A stretch of 44,356 nt of DNA from CAZOWW01 sp964583765 (GTDB lineage: Bacteria; Actinomycetota; Actinomycetes; Actinomycetales; Kineosporiaceae), in NCBI GenBank assembly GCA_964583765.1, contig CAZOWW010000027.1:1-44356 (forward strand). Reading direction: 5' to 3'. The notes beneath the pieces are model-generated. The model was not told the DNA's origin, did no database searches, and was given only the letters and a program-made list of their open reading frames with translations. The first letter of the stretch is position 1. The number at the start of each line of letters is the position of its first letter. The translations under genes and the position numbers were made by a program. This document shows positions 1-8,521 of the stretch, piece by piece.

Positions 1-77
1 GAGGTGGGTGCCCCGGGCATCGCCGGGCCGAACGCGCCGCCCGGCCCGAACCCGTCCGGGCGTGCCTGCTCGTCCAT
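1..77 (-). CDS. ftsI: Penicillin-binding protein (FtsI-like), N-terminus only
   Basis: An ATG at 77 follows a strong GGGAGGTGGGG ribosome binding site and opens a frame that runs off the left edge. Only 25 residues are visible (MDEQARPDGF...), a Gly/Pro/Ala-rich cytoplasmic-type tail with no diagnostic motif. The identification rests on position: in actinobacterial dcw clusters the transpeptidase FtsI/PbpB follows ftsL directly. FtsI is the class B septal transpeptidase. The 78-343 gap to ftsL is longer than usual. It holds a reading frame ending at 77 that looks like out-of-frame noise. The product is inferred, not shown. Confidence 0.5.
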   Translation of the reverse strand, partial: MDEQARPDGFGPGGAFGPAMPGAPT

Positions 78-343
78 CACCCCACCTCCCGGGGACAACC
101 GGGGCCCACTTCGGCCACAGTGCTCATCGCACCGTCGCTCATCACACCGTCTGGTTGCCCGGTCGCACGGTCGGAGAACCCTCGGGCCGGCCCAGGCCGC
201 TCGGTCAGGTGGCCGGCCCGGGCACTCACCGGGCACCGGCGCCCCTCGACAGGGCCCCGGTGCCCGTCGTCGAAGCACCGCTGCCCGTCCGCCCGGGCAG
301 GCCGGCTCGTCTGCACAGCCACGCTGTTCATGGCGCGATGGGG

Positions 344-787
344 CTACGGAGTGTGAGTCACGCTAGGCGACGAGCTCGCCCGCGCCGGCGCAGGCGCGCC
401 GAGGACGTGACCGTCCGCGGCGCGCAGGAACGCGGCCCGGGAGGCCGGCACCATGCCCAGCTTGCGGGCCTGATCGCTGAGCACCTGGGGGGCCTGCATG
501 TTCTCCAGTTGCTCGCGCAGGGTCTGCTCCTGCTCCTGCAAGCGCGTCTGCTGCGTCTGCAGGTCGTGCAGCACGAAGGATCCCCGGTTGAGGCTGATGT
601 TCAACAGCAGCAGAGCGATCAGACCGGTGGCCAGGATCGCCAGGCACAGGATGGCCAACCCCGCCCGGGAGCGGGCCTCAGCAGGGGCCGCGACCACCCG
701 CAGCCGGGGGCCCGGCGTGCTCGGGTGTACGGCGGGACGTGCGGATGCGCGCGCCGGGACGCGGGCGGTCGCGCTGGTCGAGCTCAT
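344..787 (-). CDS. ftsL: FtsL-like septum-site membrane protein
   Basis: This 147-residue bitopic protein matches the layout of actinobacterial FtsL (Rv2164c-like). It has a basic, Pro/Ala-rich cytoplasmic tail (1-41), one transmembrane helix (about 42-66) and an extracytoplasmic coiled coil rich in Gln, Glu and Leu (about 70-100). The motif LSDQARKLGMVP (103-114) is typical of the FtsL/DivIC family. A low-complexity Ala/Ser/Pro tail follows. The family acts in the FtsQLB divisome subcomplex, which activates the septal synthase FtsWI. Its ATG overlaps the rsmH stop codon by 4 nt (ATGA), so the two are probably translationally coupled. Sequence conservation is low in this family, so architecture and position carry the call. 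Confidence 0.85.
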   Translation of the reverse strand: MSSTSATARVPARASARPAVHPSTPGPRLRVVAAPAEARSRAGLAILCLAILATGLIALLLLNISLNRGSFVLHDLQTQQTRLQEQEQTLREQLENMQAPQVLSDQARKLGMVPASRAAFLRAADGHVLGAPAPARASSSPSVTHTP

Positions 788-1803
788 CGGATATCCCCTC
801 TGCTGGCCGCGCCACGGTCCCCCGTGACGCCCCCCTCATCGGTCCTGATCCGTTCCACCGCACGCAGCCGGACCGAGGCCGCGCGCGGGTTGTCCGCGCA
901 TTCCGCCGCCGACGCCTGTTCGGCGCCGCGGGTGAGCAGGCGCAGGTACGGCGCGTACTCGGGCAGGTCCACGGGCAGGTCGAGCGGGGTGGTGCTGCGG
1001 GCGCCCGCCGCGAACGTCTGCTTGACCAGTCGGTCCTCCAGCGAGTGGTAGGCGAGCACGACCACCCGGCCTCCCACGGCGAGGCTGTCCAGGGCACCGG
1101 GCACCGCCCGACCGAGGACCTCCAGTTCCCGGTTGACCTCGATCCGCAGGGCCTGGAAGGTGCGCTTGGCCGGATTGCCCCCGGTACGCCGGGCCGGGGC
1201 CGGTACCGCGCTCCGGACCAGCTCGACCAGCCGCGCGCTGGTGGTGAACGGCTGTACCGCCCGCTCGCGCACCACCGCTGCGGCGATCCGCCGGGCGAAC
1301 CGTTCCTCACCGAAGTCGCGCAGCACCGCCGAGAGCCGCTCGACCGGGTAGGTGTTGAGCACCTCGGCCGCGGTCGGACCAGCCGAGGGGTCCATGCGCA
1401 TGTCCAGTGGCGCGTCGACGGCGTACGCGAAGCCCCGCCCGGGCTCGTCCAGTTGCAGGGACGAGACCCCCAGGTCGAAGAGCACCCCGTGCACCGGACC
1501 CCAGCCGAGGTCGTCGAGCACCTCGGGCAACTGGTCGTAGACCGCTTTCACGAGACGCACCCGGTCGCCGAAGGGGGCCAGCCGCCGTCCGGCCAGGGCC
1601 AGTGCCTCGGGATCACGGTCCAGGCCGAGCAACCGGGCCCGGGGCGCCGCCCGCAGGAGGGCCTCGGCGTGACCACCCAGGCCGACCGTGGCGTCCACGA
1701 CGAGGTGTCCGGGCTCCCCCAACGCGGGGACCAGCAGGTCCACGCATCTTGGCAGGAGAACTGGGACATGCCGGGCCTTCGACTCCGCTGCCGGGCTGTT
1801 CAT
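784..1803 (-). CDS. rsmH: 16S rRNA (cytosine(1402)-N(4))-methyltransferase RsmH (MraW)
   Basis: A 339-residue S-adenosylmethionine-dependent methyltransferase that N4-methylates C1402 in the ribosomal P site. The family N-terminus RHVPVLLPRCVDLL (11-24) is present, as is the SAM-binding loop VDATVGLGGHAEALL (36-50). DLGVSSLQLDEPGRGFAY (111-128) and NPAKRTFQALRIEVN, followed by YHSLEDRLVK, are hallmarks of RsmH. Length is normal for the family. The ATG at 1803 has a GAGAGGGGGTGAG ribosome binding site. It lies between mraZ and ftsL in the standard dcw order, and the downstream ftsL start overlaps its stop. An acidic tail of about 20 residues at the C-terminus is variable in the family. Confidence 0.98.
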   Translation of the reverse strand: MNSPAAESKARHVPVLLPRCVDLLVPALGEPGHLVVDATVGLGGHAEALLRAAPRARLLGLDRDPEALALAGRRLAPFGDRVRLVKAVYDQLPEVLDDLGWGPVHGVLFDLGVSSLQLDEPGRGFAYAVDAPLDMRMDPSAGPTAAEVLNTYPVERLSAVLRDFGEERFARRIAAAVVRERAVQPFTTSARLVELVRSAVPAPARRTGGNPAKRTFQALRIEVNRELEVLGRAVPGALDSLAVGGRVVVLAYHSLEDRLVKQTFAAGARSTTPLDLPVDLPEYAPYLRLLTRGAEQASAAECADNPRAASVRLRAVERIRTDEGGVTGDRGAASRGDIR

Positions 1804-2115
1804 CGCTCACCCCCTCTCGCACGGTCGCAACGCCACGCGGCTGAACCACGTGTTATGGATGTGGCCCTTTCCGAGCACGACGACGTGCACATCGGGACCC
1901 GCGCTCCCGCCGGATCCCTCCCGACCTCTGCCGGGGGCAGGAAGGTCCCGCGGACGTCCTCAGGTGCGTCCGCCGATCGGGTCTCCATCCGCTCGTCCAT
2001 CGCTGCCTGGCACCGGGGAAGGTGCGCCAGGTCGCGGCGGGCGGCTGGAGACCGGATCGGCGGAAGTGGTGCAACTGCTCGTCAGATGGGAGCCATGGCG
2101 GCCCGGCCCGTCCGG
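1804..2115. other. mraZ-rsmH intergenic region
   Basis: This 312-bp gap within the dcw operon has no convincing gene. A 66-codon minus-strand frame (1800-2000) ends in ATGA overlap with the rsmH start. It lacks a ribosome binding site and has a composition typical of a chance frame. The gap may carry an internal promoter for rsmH-ftsL, but no clear -35/-10 pair could be picked. Confidence 0.5.
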
Positions 2116-2547
2116 TCAGAAGAGTCCGGGGACCACCTCCACGGCCTGTTCGGCGAAGGCCTGTTCCTGTTCGGCCAGGTAGGCCTCCCAGGCGGCGGCG
2201 GCCCAGATCTCCACCCGTTGACCCGCACCGATCACGGCGCAGTCCCGTTCGAGTCCCGCGTAGGAACGCAGTACGGGAGGGATGGTGATCCGGCCCTGCT
2301 TGTCGGGAACCTCGTCGGAGGCGCCCGAGAGGAACACCCGCAGGTAGTCGCGGGCCTGCTTGCTGGTGACCGGGGCCTGGCGGAGCTGTTCCGCCAGGCG
2401 CTCGAACTCGGCGACGGGGAACAGGTACAGACACCGTTCCTGTCCTCTGGTCACCACCACCCCTGCCTCGAGCTGCTCCCGGAACCTGGCAGGGAGGATC
2501 AGGCGCCCCTTGTCGTCCAGGCGTGGGGAATGCGTGCCGAGGAACAT
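2116..2547 (-). CDS. mraZ: Transcriptional regulator MraZ
   Basis: A 143-residue protein with two SpoVT/AbrB-like half-domains, each carrying the MraZ signature: DDKGRLILPARFR (11-23) and PDKQGRITIPPVLR (81-94). It opens with the family-typical MFLGTHSPRLD. MraZ forms a ring-shaped oligomer that binds TGGGN repeats upstream of its own gene and usually represses the division and cell-wall operon. It is first in this minus-strand dcw operon, and its target repeats are visible at 2609-2643. Length and motifs are typical, and there is no sign of decay. Confidence 0.98.
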   Translation of the reverse strand: MFLGTHSPRLDDKGRLILPARFREQLEAGVVVTRGQERCLYLFPVAEFERLAEQLRQAPVTSKQARDYLRVFLSGASDEVPDKQGRITIPPVLRSYAGLERDCAVIGAGQRVEIWAAAAWEAYLAEQEQAFAEQAVEVVPGLF

Positions 2548-3018
2548 CGGCCTCGCCTCCCTCGCCGGGCGGCTCCCCCCACCTTGGGACGCCCCTTGGA
2601 GCCTGACCCTCCAACGCCCTCCACGTTACCCCACTTTCCCCCACCGTCAACGGCGAATCCCCCATCCGGCTCATTGCGCACGAGCAAAGTCGCAGGTCAT
2701 CGCCAGGACCCGGGAGTGGGTGGCCACGATTCGCAACCCCGTAGGGTGTGTCTCCCGAGGCCGGGTAAAATGTCCGACACGCCCCGTTATCCACCACGGC
2801 GAATAGCGTGCCGAGCACCCTGGTGGAGGGAAGTGGGGGAGCCGAGAGGCACGGTCGTCCGCCGAAGTGTCCCGCCTTCCCCCGGATCGGGCGGGCACCT
2901 GCGACACTGGGCGGGCGGTGAGCCCCGGCGGGACGGAGCCCGATGCCCGCACCCATCACCAGCGCTCGAGAGGGCGGGCGTGGACCCGCCAGGAGCGGAA
3001 CAGCCAGGAGGAGACAGC
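2548..3018. other. Divergent promoter region between mraZ and moxR
   Basis: This 471-bp gap has no gene. The left part holds the mraZ promoter and MraZ boxes (listed separately). For the plus strand, a TAAAAT hexamer at 2766-2771 is a possible -10 for the moxR operon, but no good -35 was seen, so this is weak. The moxR ribosome binding site AGGAGGAGA lies at 3006-3014. Confidence 0.55.
2609..2650 (-). promoter_or_regulatory. mraZ promoter with four MraZ boxes
   Basis: On the minus strand TTGACG (2645-2650) and TAACGT (2623-2628) are separated by 16 nt and form a good -35/-10 pair. Four TGGRG pentamers lie at 2639-2643, 2629-2633, 2619-2623 and 2609-2613 with an exact 10-bp period: TGGGG, TGGGG, TGGAG, TGGAG. 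This is the known MraZ-box layout of TGGGN direct repeats with 5-nt spacers. The boxes occupy the promoter spacer and the predicted start point, so MraZ binding should exclude RNA polymerase. Autoregulation is inferred from this layout. Confidence 0.82.
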
Positions 3019-3996
3019 GTGACCACGACCAGCGAGCCGGCGGCGCTGGACCGCCTCGTCTCGACCACGAGCCGGATCCGTGCCGCGGTCGAGACGGTGA
3101 TCGAGGGCAAACCGGACGTCGTACGCCTGGCCGTGACCGTGATGCTCGCCGAAGGACACATCCTGCTCGAGGACGTCCCCGGAGTCGGGAAGACGATGCT
3201 CGCCAAGGCACTGGCCCGGGCCACGGGGTGCGTCGTCCGCCGGATCCAGTTCACCCCGGACCTGCTGCCCAGCGACATCACCGGGGTCAGCGTCTACCAC
3301 CAGGACCGGCAGGACTTCGAGTTCAAGCCGGGCGCCGTCTTCGCGAACGTGGTGGTCGGCGACGAGATCAACCGAGCCAGCCCGAAGACGCAGTCCGCGC
3401 TGCTGGAGTGCATGGAGGAGCGCCAGGTCACGGTGGACGGGCAGACCTTCCGGCTCGCGCCCCCGTTTATCGTGATGGCCACCCAGAACCCGATCGAGAT
3501 GGAGGGCACCTACGCCCTGCCCGAAGCGCAGCGGGACCGTTTCATGGCCAGGCTCTCCATGGGTTACCCCTCGGCGGCCGCGGAGATGGAGATGCTCGAA
3601 CGGCACGCCGGACATGACCCCCTCGCGGACCTGTCCCCCGTGGCCGATCCGGAGACCATCAGCGGGCTGATCGCCACGACCCGCGCGGTCTACGCCAGCC
3701 AGGCCGTCAAGGAGTACGTCGTGGCGCTGGCGCGGGCCACGCGCTCGACGGCGGACCTGCGGCTGGGTGCCTCACCGAGGGCCGCGCTGCACCTGTTGCG
3801 GGCGGCGAAGTCGCACGCGGCGATCGAGGGACGCGGACACGTCCTGCCCGACGACGTCCAGGCCCTGGCCAACGCGGTGCTCGCCCACCGGCTGCTGCCG
3901 AGCGCGGAGGCACAGTTGTCCCGCCGGACCCCCGAGGACGTCCTGGGCGCGGTACTGGCCCACGTCCCCGTGCCCCGGGCCCGGACCACGGCCTGA
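3019..3996 (+). CDS. moxR: MoxR-family AAA+ ATPase
   Basis: A 325-residue AAA+ ATPase of the MoxR type. Walker A is EDVPGVGKTMLAKALA (51-66, Lys58), Walker B is VVVGDEINRA (111-120) and the sensor-1 segment is ATQNPIEMEGTYALPEAQRDRF (154-175, Asn157). The C-terminal lid follows. MoxR proteins act as chaperone-like remodellers, usually paired with DUF58/von Willebrand partners. Here it is first in an operon with a DUF58 protein and a membrane transglutaminase, a standard actinobacterial trio. The GTG at 3019 was chosen because AGGAGGAGA precedes it at the right spacing and the N-terminus then matches family length. The open frame further upstream is unsupported. Confidence 0.95.
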   Translation: MTTTSEPAALDRLVSTTSRIRAAVETVIEGKPDVVRLAVTVMLAEGHILLEDVPGVGKTMLAKALARATGCVVRRIQFTPDLLPSDITGVSVYHQDRQDFEFKPGAVFANVVVGDEINRASPKTQSALLECMEERQVTVDGQTFRLAPPFIVMATQNPIEMEGTYALPEAQRDRFMARLSMGYPSAAAEMEMLERHAGHDPLADLSPVADPETISGLIATTRAVYASQAVKEYVVALARATRSTADLRLGASPRAALHLLRAAKSHAAIEGRGHVLPDDVQALANAVLAHRLLPSAEAQLSRRTPEDVLGAVLAHVPVPRARTTA

Positions 3997-4017
3997 GATC
4001 GACCGCGGGAGGCGGGG

Positions 4018-5367
4018 ATGCTCACGTGGCTGCGGCCGGGCATGGCGGGTCTGACCACCCGTGGCCGGTCGTTCCTGGCGGCCGGGGGTGCGGCCGCGGT
4101 CTGCGCCGTCGTGCTCGACCAGCGTGACCTGTTCCGGGTGGCGGTGCTGCTCGCCGCACTGCCGCTGGCGGCGGCCGTCTCCCTGGCGCGCACCCGGTAC
4201 CGGCTCGCCCTGACCCGGACCATCTCGCCCGAGCGGGTGGTCGCCGGCGGGACCGCCCGGGTGCGGCTGGAACTGGAGAACCTCACCCGGCTGCGCACCG
4301 AGGTGCTGCTCGCCGAGGACCGGGTGCCGTACGCGTTGGGGGCGCCACCCCGCTTCGTGCTGCACCGCCTGCCCGGACGGCGCCGGGCCGCGGTCACCTA
4401 CTCGCTGCGATCGGAGGTGCGAGGCCGGTACCCGGTGGGGCCCATGCGCCTGCGCCTGTCCGATGCCTTCGGCATGTGCGAGCTGACCCGCTCGTTCACC
4501 TCGACGGACCCGCTGATCGTGGTCCCGCGCACCTGGCCGCTGACGCCGATGCTCTCCGGCGGCCGGTGGTCCGGATCCGGCGAGTCGCACGCCCGCACCG
4601 CGGCGGCCAGCGGCGAGGACGACGTCTCCACCCGGGAGTACCGGCACGGGGACGATCTGCGCCGGGTGCACTGGCGCTCCACGGCGCACCGCGGGGAACT
4701 GATGGTGCGGACCGATGAGCAGCCCCGGCAGCTCAAGGCGACGGTGGTGCTGGACACGCGTGCCGGCGCGCACCGGGGTGAGGGCCCGGCGTCCTCGTTC
4801 GAGTGGGCGGTGAGCGCCGCGGCCTCGATCGCCGTGCATCTGACCGGCCAGCGGTACGGGGTCCGTCTGCACGTCGACGAGAAGCTGCACCCCTGGGCCC
4901 CGCCCACCGGGGACGGCGCCGGCTCGCTGCTCGACGCGACCGCGGTGGTCGACCTCGGCTCATCGGACCGTCTGCCCACCGCGCTCACCTCCCTGGCCCG
5001 TTCCGGAGGGGACGGTCTGGTGATCGCGGTGCTCGGGGAGATCGCCGACGCGGAGATCACCGCGCTCGTCAAACTGTGCCAGCAGGGTGGTCGCGGGATG
5101 GCCCTGCTCCTGCGCACCACCGCCTGGACCGTGCTCCCGGCCAAGCGGGCGCGCGCTGCCGACGAACAACGGGTGCGGGCCGCGCGCCTGCTGCGCGCCG
5201 CGGGATGGGCGGTGACGGAGGCAGGCCCCGAGGAGACGGTGGCCACCGCCTGGTCACGGATCCGCGGGGAGGGCACCGGTGCCTCGCCCTGGACCGGATC
5301 GGTCCCGGTCGTCTCGGCCGCCGTGGTCACGGCCCCTGGGGTCACGGCAGGAGAAGGTGCTTCGTGA
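4018..5367 (+). CDS. DUF58 domain-containing membrane protein
   Basis: A 449-residue protein with two adjacent N-terminal membrane helices (about 20-55), a beta-rich middle region and the DUF58 signature near residues 200-230 (REYRHGDDLRRVHWRSTAHR). A von Willebrand-like C-terminal fold is expected for the family. DUF58 proteins are the usual partners of MoxR ATPases; their molecular role is not settled. The gene starts 21 nt after moxR, with a purine-rich GGAGGCGGGG before the ATG. Its TGA stop overlaps the next ATG (TGATG), so the three genes are probably one coupled operon. Confidence 0.94.
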   Translation: MLTWLRPGMAGLTTRGRSFLAAGGAAAVCAVVLDQRDLFRVAVLLAALPLAAAVSLARTRYRLALTRTISPERVVAGGTARVRLELENLTRLRTEVLLAEDRVPYALGAPPRFVLHRLPGRRRAAVTYSLRSEVRGRYPVGPMRLRLSDAFGMCELTRSFTSTDPLIVVPRTWPLTPMLSGGRWSGSGESHARTAAASGEDDVSTREYRHGDDLRRVHWRSTAHRGELMVRTDEQPRQLKATVVLDTRAGAHRGEGPASSFEWAVSAAASIAVHLTGQRYGVRLHVDEKLHPWAPPTGDGAGSLLDATAVVDLGSSDRLPTALTSLARSGGDGLVIAVLGEIADAEITALVKLCQQGGRGMALLLRTTAWTVLPAKRARAADEQRVRAARLLRAAGWAVTEAGPEETVATAWSRIRGEGTGASPWTGSVPVVSAAVVTAPGVTAGEGAS

Positions 5368-7817
5368 TGCCCACGTCGACTCCGCTGCGCCTGGTCGTGG
5401 CCGCCGCCCTGGCCACCCTGCTGGGCGGGCTGACACTGCGCCCGCTGATCGAGGGAAGCAGCTGGTTCACCGTCGTCCTGCTGGTCGTCGCCACGGTGGC
5501 GGCGTCCGGCACGCTCGCCCGCTCGGTCGTGCGGTGGTCGGTCGCCGTGGTCAGCGCGCAACTGGCGGCCGTGGTCCTGCTGCTCACGGTGCTCTACGTG
5601 CACGGCTCCGCGGTCCTGGGCGTGCTGCCCGGGCCGGCGGCGCTGCGCGCGTTGCGCTCCCTGCTGCATCAGGGCTTCGAGATCACCCGGGGCGACGGGC
5701 CGCCCGTGCCGGCCACGCGTGGCCTGGTGCTGCTCACGGCCTGTGGCATCGCCGTGGTCGCGATCGCGGTGGACCTGATCGCGGTGACGCTACGCCGCCC
5801 CGCGGTGGCGGGACTCCCCCTCCTGGCCATCTACTGCATCCCGGCGGCGTCGCTGCCCAGTGGCCTGGCCTGGTACTGGTTCGGGATGAGCGCGGCCGGG
5901 TACCTCCTGCTGGTGGGGGCCGACGCGAGCGACCGGATCCGGGCCTGGGGACGGACGGTCGGTGGTTCGGACCGATCAGGACCCTGGTCCTCCCGGCCCG
6001 GGATGTGGGGCGGGGGCACCCAGATCGGCAGCCTCACCCTGGTACTGGCGCTGATCGTGCCCACCCTGATCCCCGGGCTGAACCGGCAACTGCTGCCCGA
6101 GCTCACCCAGTCGGGCGACGGGGACGGCAACGGGGACGGCGGGACGATCACGACCGTGAACCCGATCCTGAACCTGCGCCAGGCCCTCACGAGCCGGGAC
6201 AACCGGATTCTGATCACGTACCAGACGACGATGGGCCAGCCCGCACCGCTGCGGATCGTGGCCGACGACGACTTCGACGGGAACACCTGGAAGCCCTCCC
6301 CGACCCGGATCCCCTCGACGAAGGACGTCGCCGCCGGCGGACTCCCCCAACCTCCCGGGTTGGGCAGCAACGTCACCGTCCGGCCGCAGACGACCCACAT
6401 CGGCATCCTCGACTACGACCAGTCCTATCTGCCGCTGCCCTACCCGGCCACCCAGGTGGCGTTCTCCGGGCAGGCCGGCAGTTGGCGGTACGACGACGCG
6501 ACGCTGAACGTGATCGGGGTGCACACGAGCACGCGCAACCTCGACTACACGGTGCGCCATCTGGAGGTGCGTCCCACGGCCGCGCAACTGCGCAGCGCCG
6601 GTGACCCTCCCCCGGCGGTCTCGACCTACCTGCGTGTGCCCCGGTTGCCGCAGGAGGTGCGCGACACCGCGGCTGCGGTGGCGGGCACGGGGTCGTACTA
6701 CGACCAGGCGCTGCGGCTGCAGCAGTGGCTGCGCAACGCGGGCGGCTTCGCCTACTCGGAAGTACCCAGCGGGCACGGCAACGACAGCAGCACCAGTGCG
6801 GTGGCTGACTTCCTGCGGGACAAGCGCGGGTACTGCGTCCAGTTCGCCTCGGCGATGGCGGTGATGGCCCGGCTGCGCGGCATCCCGGCCCGGGTCGCGG
6901 TGGGGTTCCTGCCCGGACGTCTCAGCCCCGACGGCAAGACCTGGTCGATCACCCTGCGCGATGCCCACGCCTGGCCGGAACTCTACTTCGCGGGTGCCGG
7001 TTGGGTGCGGTTCGAGCCGACCCCCTCGACCCGGAGCGGCCCGGCCCCGACCTGGGCCGTTCCCTCGGGCTCGGACACGTCCCCGCAGGTCTCCACGACC
7101 ACGTCGGTGACGGCGCCCAGCAACCAGCCGCACCCGGACCAGAGCGGCGGCACGACCCGGACCGACCGGTCCAAGGGCACCTTCGCGCGGGCGCTGGACC
7201 AGGTGGCGGGGGCGGCACAGCAGGCGGTGCTGGTGCTGCTCGTGGCCCTGCTCGTGGCTCTGACCCCCGCCGTGGCCGCGGCCTCCCGGCGCGCCCTGCG
7301 CAGGCGGCGGGCCCGGGATCCGGTGCAGCAGGCGGAGGCCGCCTGGGACGAACTGCAGGAGCGGTTGGGTGACCTCCGGCTCGTCTGGGCGCCGACCCGG
7401 ACCCCCCGGAGCATCGCCCGCAGCCTCGTGCACAGTCACGGTCTGGGGGCCGAGGCGGCCGAGGCCATGCAGCGGCTGGTGCACGATCTCGAGGCCGCCC
7501 GGTACATGGCCCCGGATCAGGGCGGTGCCCGGACGGGGCGGGAGCTGAGCACGGATGTCACCGCGGTCGTGCGAGAGGTCGCGGGCACGCTGCCCCGGGC
7601 AGTGCGTCGGCGGGCACGCTGGCTGCCGTCCTCGGGCGTCGCGGCCCTGACCGGTGCGCCGCTGGACCCCACGTCCTCGCGGGGACGCCGGGCCATCGTC
7701 TCCGTTCCCACCTCCGCGGAACTGCCGGACGGCTGGGTCCCGGCCCAGGACCGCGGCGAGGCTTCCGGGGCGACCTCGGGCGCACGCCCCCTGGCCGGCT
7801 CGCACCAGGGACGCTGA
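5367..7817 (+). CDS. TgpA-like membrane transglutaminase-domain protein (DUF3488/DUF4129)
   Basis: An 816-residue membrane protein. The first 240 residues or so contain a series of hydrophobic helices of the DUF3488 type. A large extracytoplasmic region carries a transglutaminase core with catalytic Cys490 in GYCVQFASAMAVMARLRGIPAR and His534 in RDAHAWPELYF; the acidic position is Glu in WVRFEPTPS. A late helix (about 618-640) leads to a cytoplasmic DUF4129 tail. Relatives such as Pseudomonas TgpA are inner-membrane proteins with periplasmic transglutaminase activity, but the substrate here is unknown. The ATG at 5367 overlaps the DUF58 stop; a GTG one codon earlier is an equally possible start. 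Confidence 0.95.
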   Translation: MPTSTPLRLVVAAALATLLGGLTLRPLIEGSSWFTVVLLVVATVAASGTLARSVVRWSVAVVSAQLAAVVLLLTVLYVHGSAVLGVLPGPAALRALRSLLHQGFEITRGDGPPVPATRGLVLLTACGIAVVAIAVDLIAVTLRRPAVAGLPLLAIYCIPAASLPSGLAWYWFGMSAAGYLLLVGADASDRIRAWGRTVGGSDRSGPWSSRPGMWGGGTQIGSLTLVLALIVPTLIPGLNRQLLPELTQSGDGDGNGDGGTITTVNPILNLRQALTSRDNRILITYQTTMGQPAPLRIVADDDFDGNTWKPSPTRIPSTKDVAAGGLPQPPGLGSNVTVRPQTTHIGILDYDQSYLPLPYPATQVAFSGQAGSWRYDDATLNVIGVHTSTRNLDYTVRHLEVRPTAAQLRSAGDPPPAVSTYLRVPRLPQEVRDTAAAVAGTGSYYDQALRLQQWLRNAGGFAYSEVPSGHGNDSSTSAVADFLRDKRGYCVQFASAMAVMARLRGIPARVAVGFLPGRLSPDGKTWSITLRDAHAWPELYFAGAGWVRFEPTPSTRSGPAPTWAVPSGSDTSPQVSTTTSVTAPSNQPHPDQSGGTTRTDRSKGTFARALDQVAGAAQQAVLVLLVALLVALTPAVAAASRRALRRRRARDPVQQAEAAWDELQERLGDLRLVWAPTRTPRSIARSLVHSHGLGAEAAEAMQRLVHDLEAARYMAPDQGGARTGRELSTDVTAVVREVAGTLPRAVRRRARWLPSSGVAALTGAPLDPTSSRGRRAIVSVPTSAELPDGWVPAQDRGEASGATSGARPLAGSHQGR

Positions 7818-7837
7818 TCCCCGGATCACCCGTACGG

Positions 7838-7874
7838 CCGGCACCCGGCGTTCGCTCACACCGCTGGGTGCCGG
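7838..7874. terminator. Hairpin between convergent genes
   Basis: Perfect 9-bp arms CCGGCACCC (7838-7846) and GGGTGCCGG (7866-7874) enclose a 19-nt loop, 20 nt after the transglutaminase stop and before the end of the convergent DUF3040 gene. There is no U-tract, as is common for actinomycete terminators. It could serve either strand. Confidence 0.55.
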
Positions 7875-8010
7875 GGCCCGCTCACGCAAGAGTCCCAGGA
7901 GCTTGCTCAGGGGCGGGAGCGGCGCCGGCGGATGGGACGGTCCTCAGGCAGGGAACAGCTCTCGGAGAGTGCAACGGCACACGGTGCGGCGGCAGAGGAT
8001 GCCGAGCGGC

Positions 8011-8412
8011 TCAGCGCTCGCCGCGACGCCGCTCCCAGCGCTGCTCGAGCCGCTGCATGAAGGTTCCACGACGGGATCTGCGCCGTGGCCTGCGTACCTC
8101 TCCCGATCCGGTCACGATGCCGGTGGGACCTGGCTTGCGATGTGCCGAGACGGCGTAGGTGGTGCCCACGAGCATCAGCACGAATCCCATGACGCCGAGC
8201 AGGACCGTCTGGGTCACGTTGTTGTGCTGGGCGACTCCGACCACGAGCAGCACAAGCCCGAGCAGCACCGCGAGGGCGCCCAGGACCACACGCTGGCCGG
8301 TCCCGAACCGGGCTCCGGCACCTCTCATCGCGGAAGCAAACTTGGGGTCCTCAGCGGAGAGCGCACGCTCCATCTGCTCGAGCAAGCGCTGCTCGTTATC
8401 GGAGAGCGGCAC
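8011..8412 (-). CDS. DUF3040 small membrane protein
   Basis: A 133-residue protein starting MPLSDNEQRLLEQMERAL, the DUF3040 family signature, followed by EDPKFAS. Two hydrophobic helices (about 43-61 and 69-87) are separated by a short polar turn. The C-terminus is strongly basic (GEVRRPRRRSRRG). The family (Rv2169c-like) sits beside the dcw cluster in many actinomycetes, and its function is unknown. The GTG at 8412 is preceded by AGGAGG at good spacing, and the family N-terminus begins exactly there. It is read toward the transglutaminase gene and is probably a single-gene unit. Confidence 0.92.
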   Translation of the reverse strand: MPLSDNEQRLLEQMERALSAEDPKFASAMRGAGARFGTGQRVVLGALAVLLGLVLLVVGVAQHNNVTQTVLLGVMGFVLMLVGTTYAVSAHRKPGPTGIVTGSGEVRRPRRRSRRGTFMQRLEQRWERRRGER

Positions 8413-8521
8413 GACGACCTCCTGACGGACGCACCGGGGTGCTACAAGAATAGGTCGGGGTTGCGGCGCGCGAAACCCGTCCGTCACCTCCTCGGGTCGC
8501 GGATTCCCGGACTTGACGACA

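Noticed and set aside
77..331. 84-codon minus-strand frame between ftsL and ftsI
   Set aside because: Arg/Gly/Pro-rich chance composition, no ribosome binding site, and the overlap with the ftsI start is explained by frame geometry.
1800..2000. 66-codon frame ending in ATGA overlap with rsmH
   Set aside because: No ribosome binding site, no recognisable motif, and no such gene is expected between mraZ and rsmH.
739..3018. Very long plus-strand frame upstream of moxR
   Set aside because: It runs antisense through rsmH and mraZ and reads as Arg/Gly/Pro noise; moxR has its own RBS and start at 3019.
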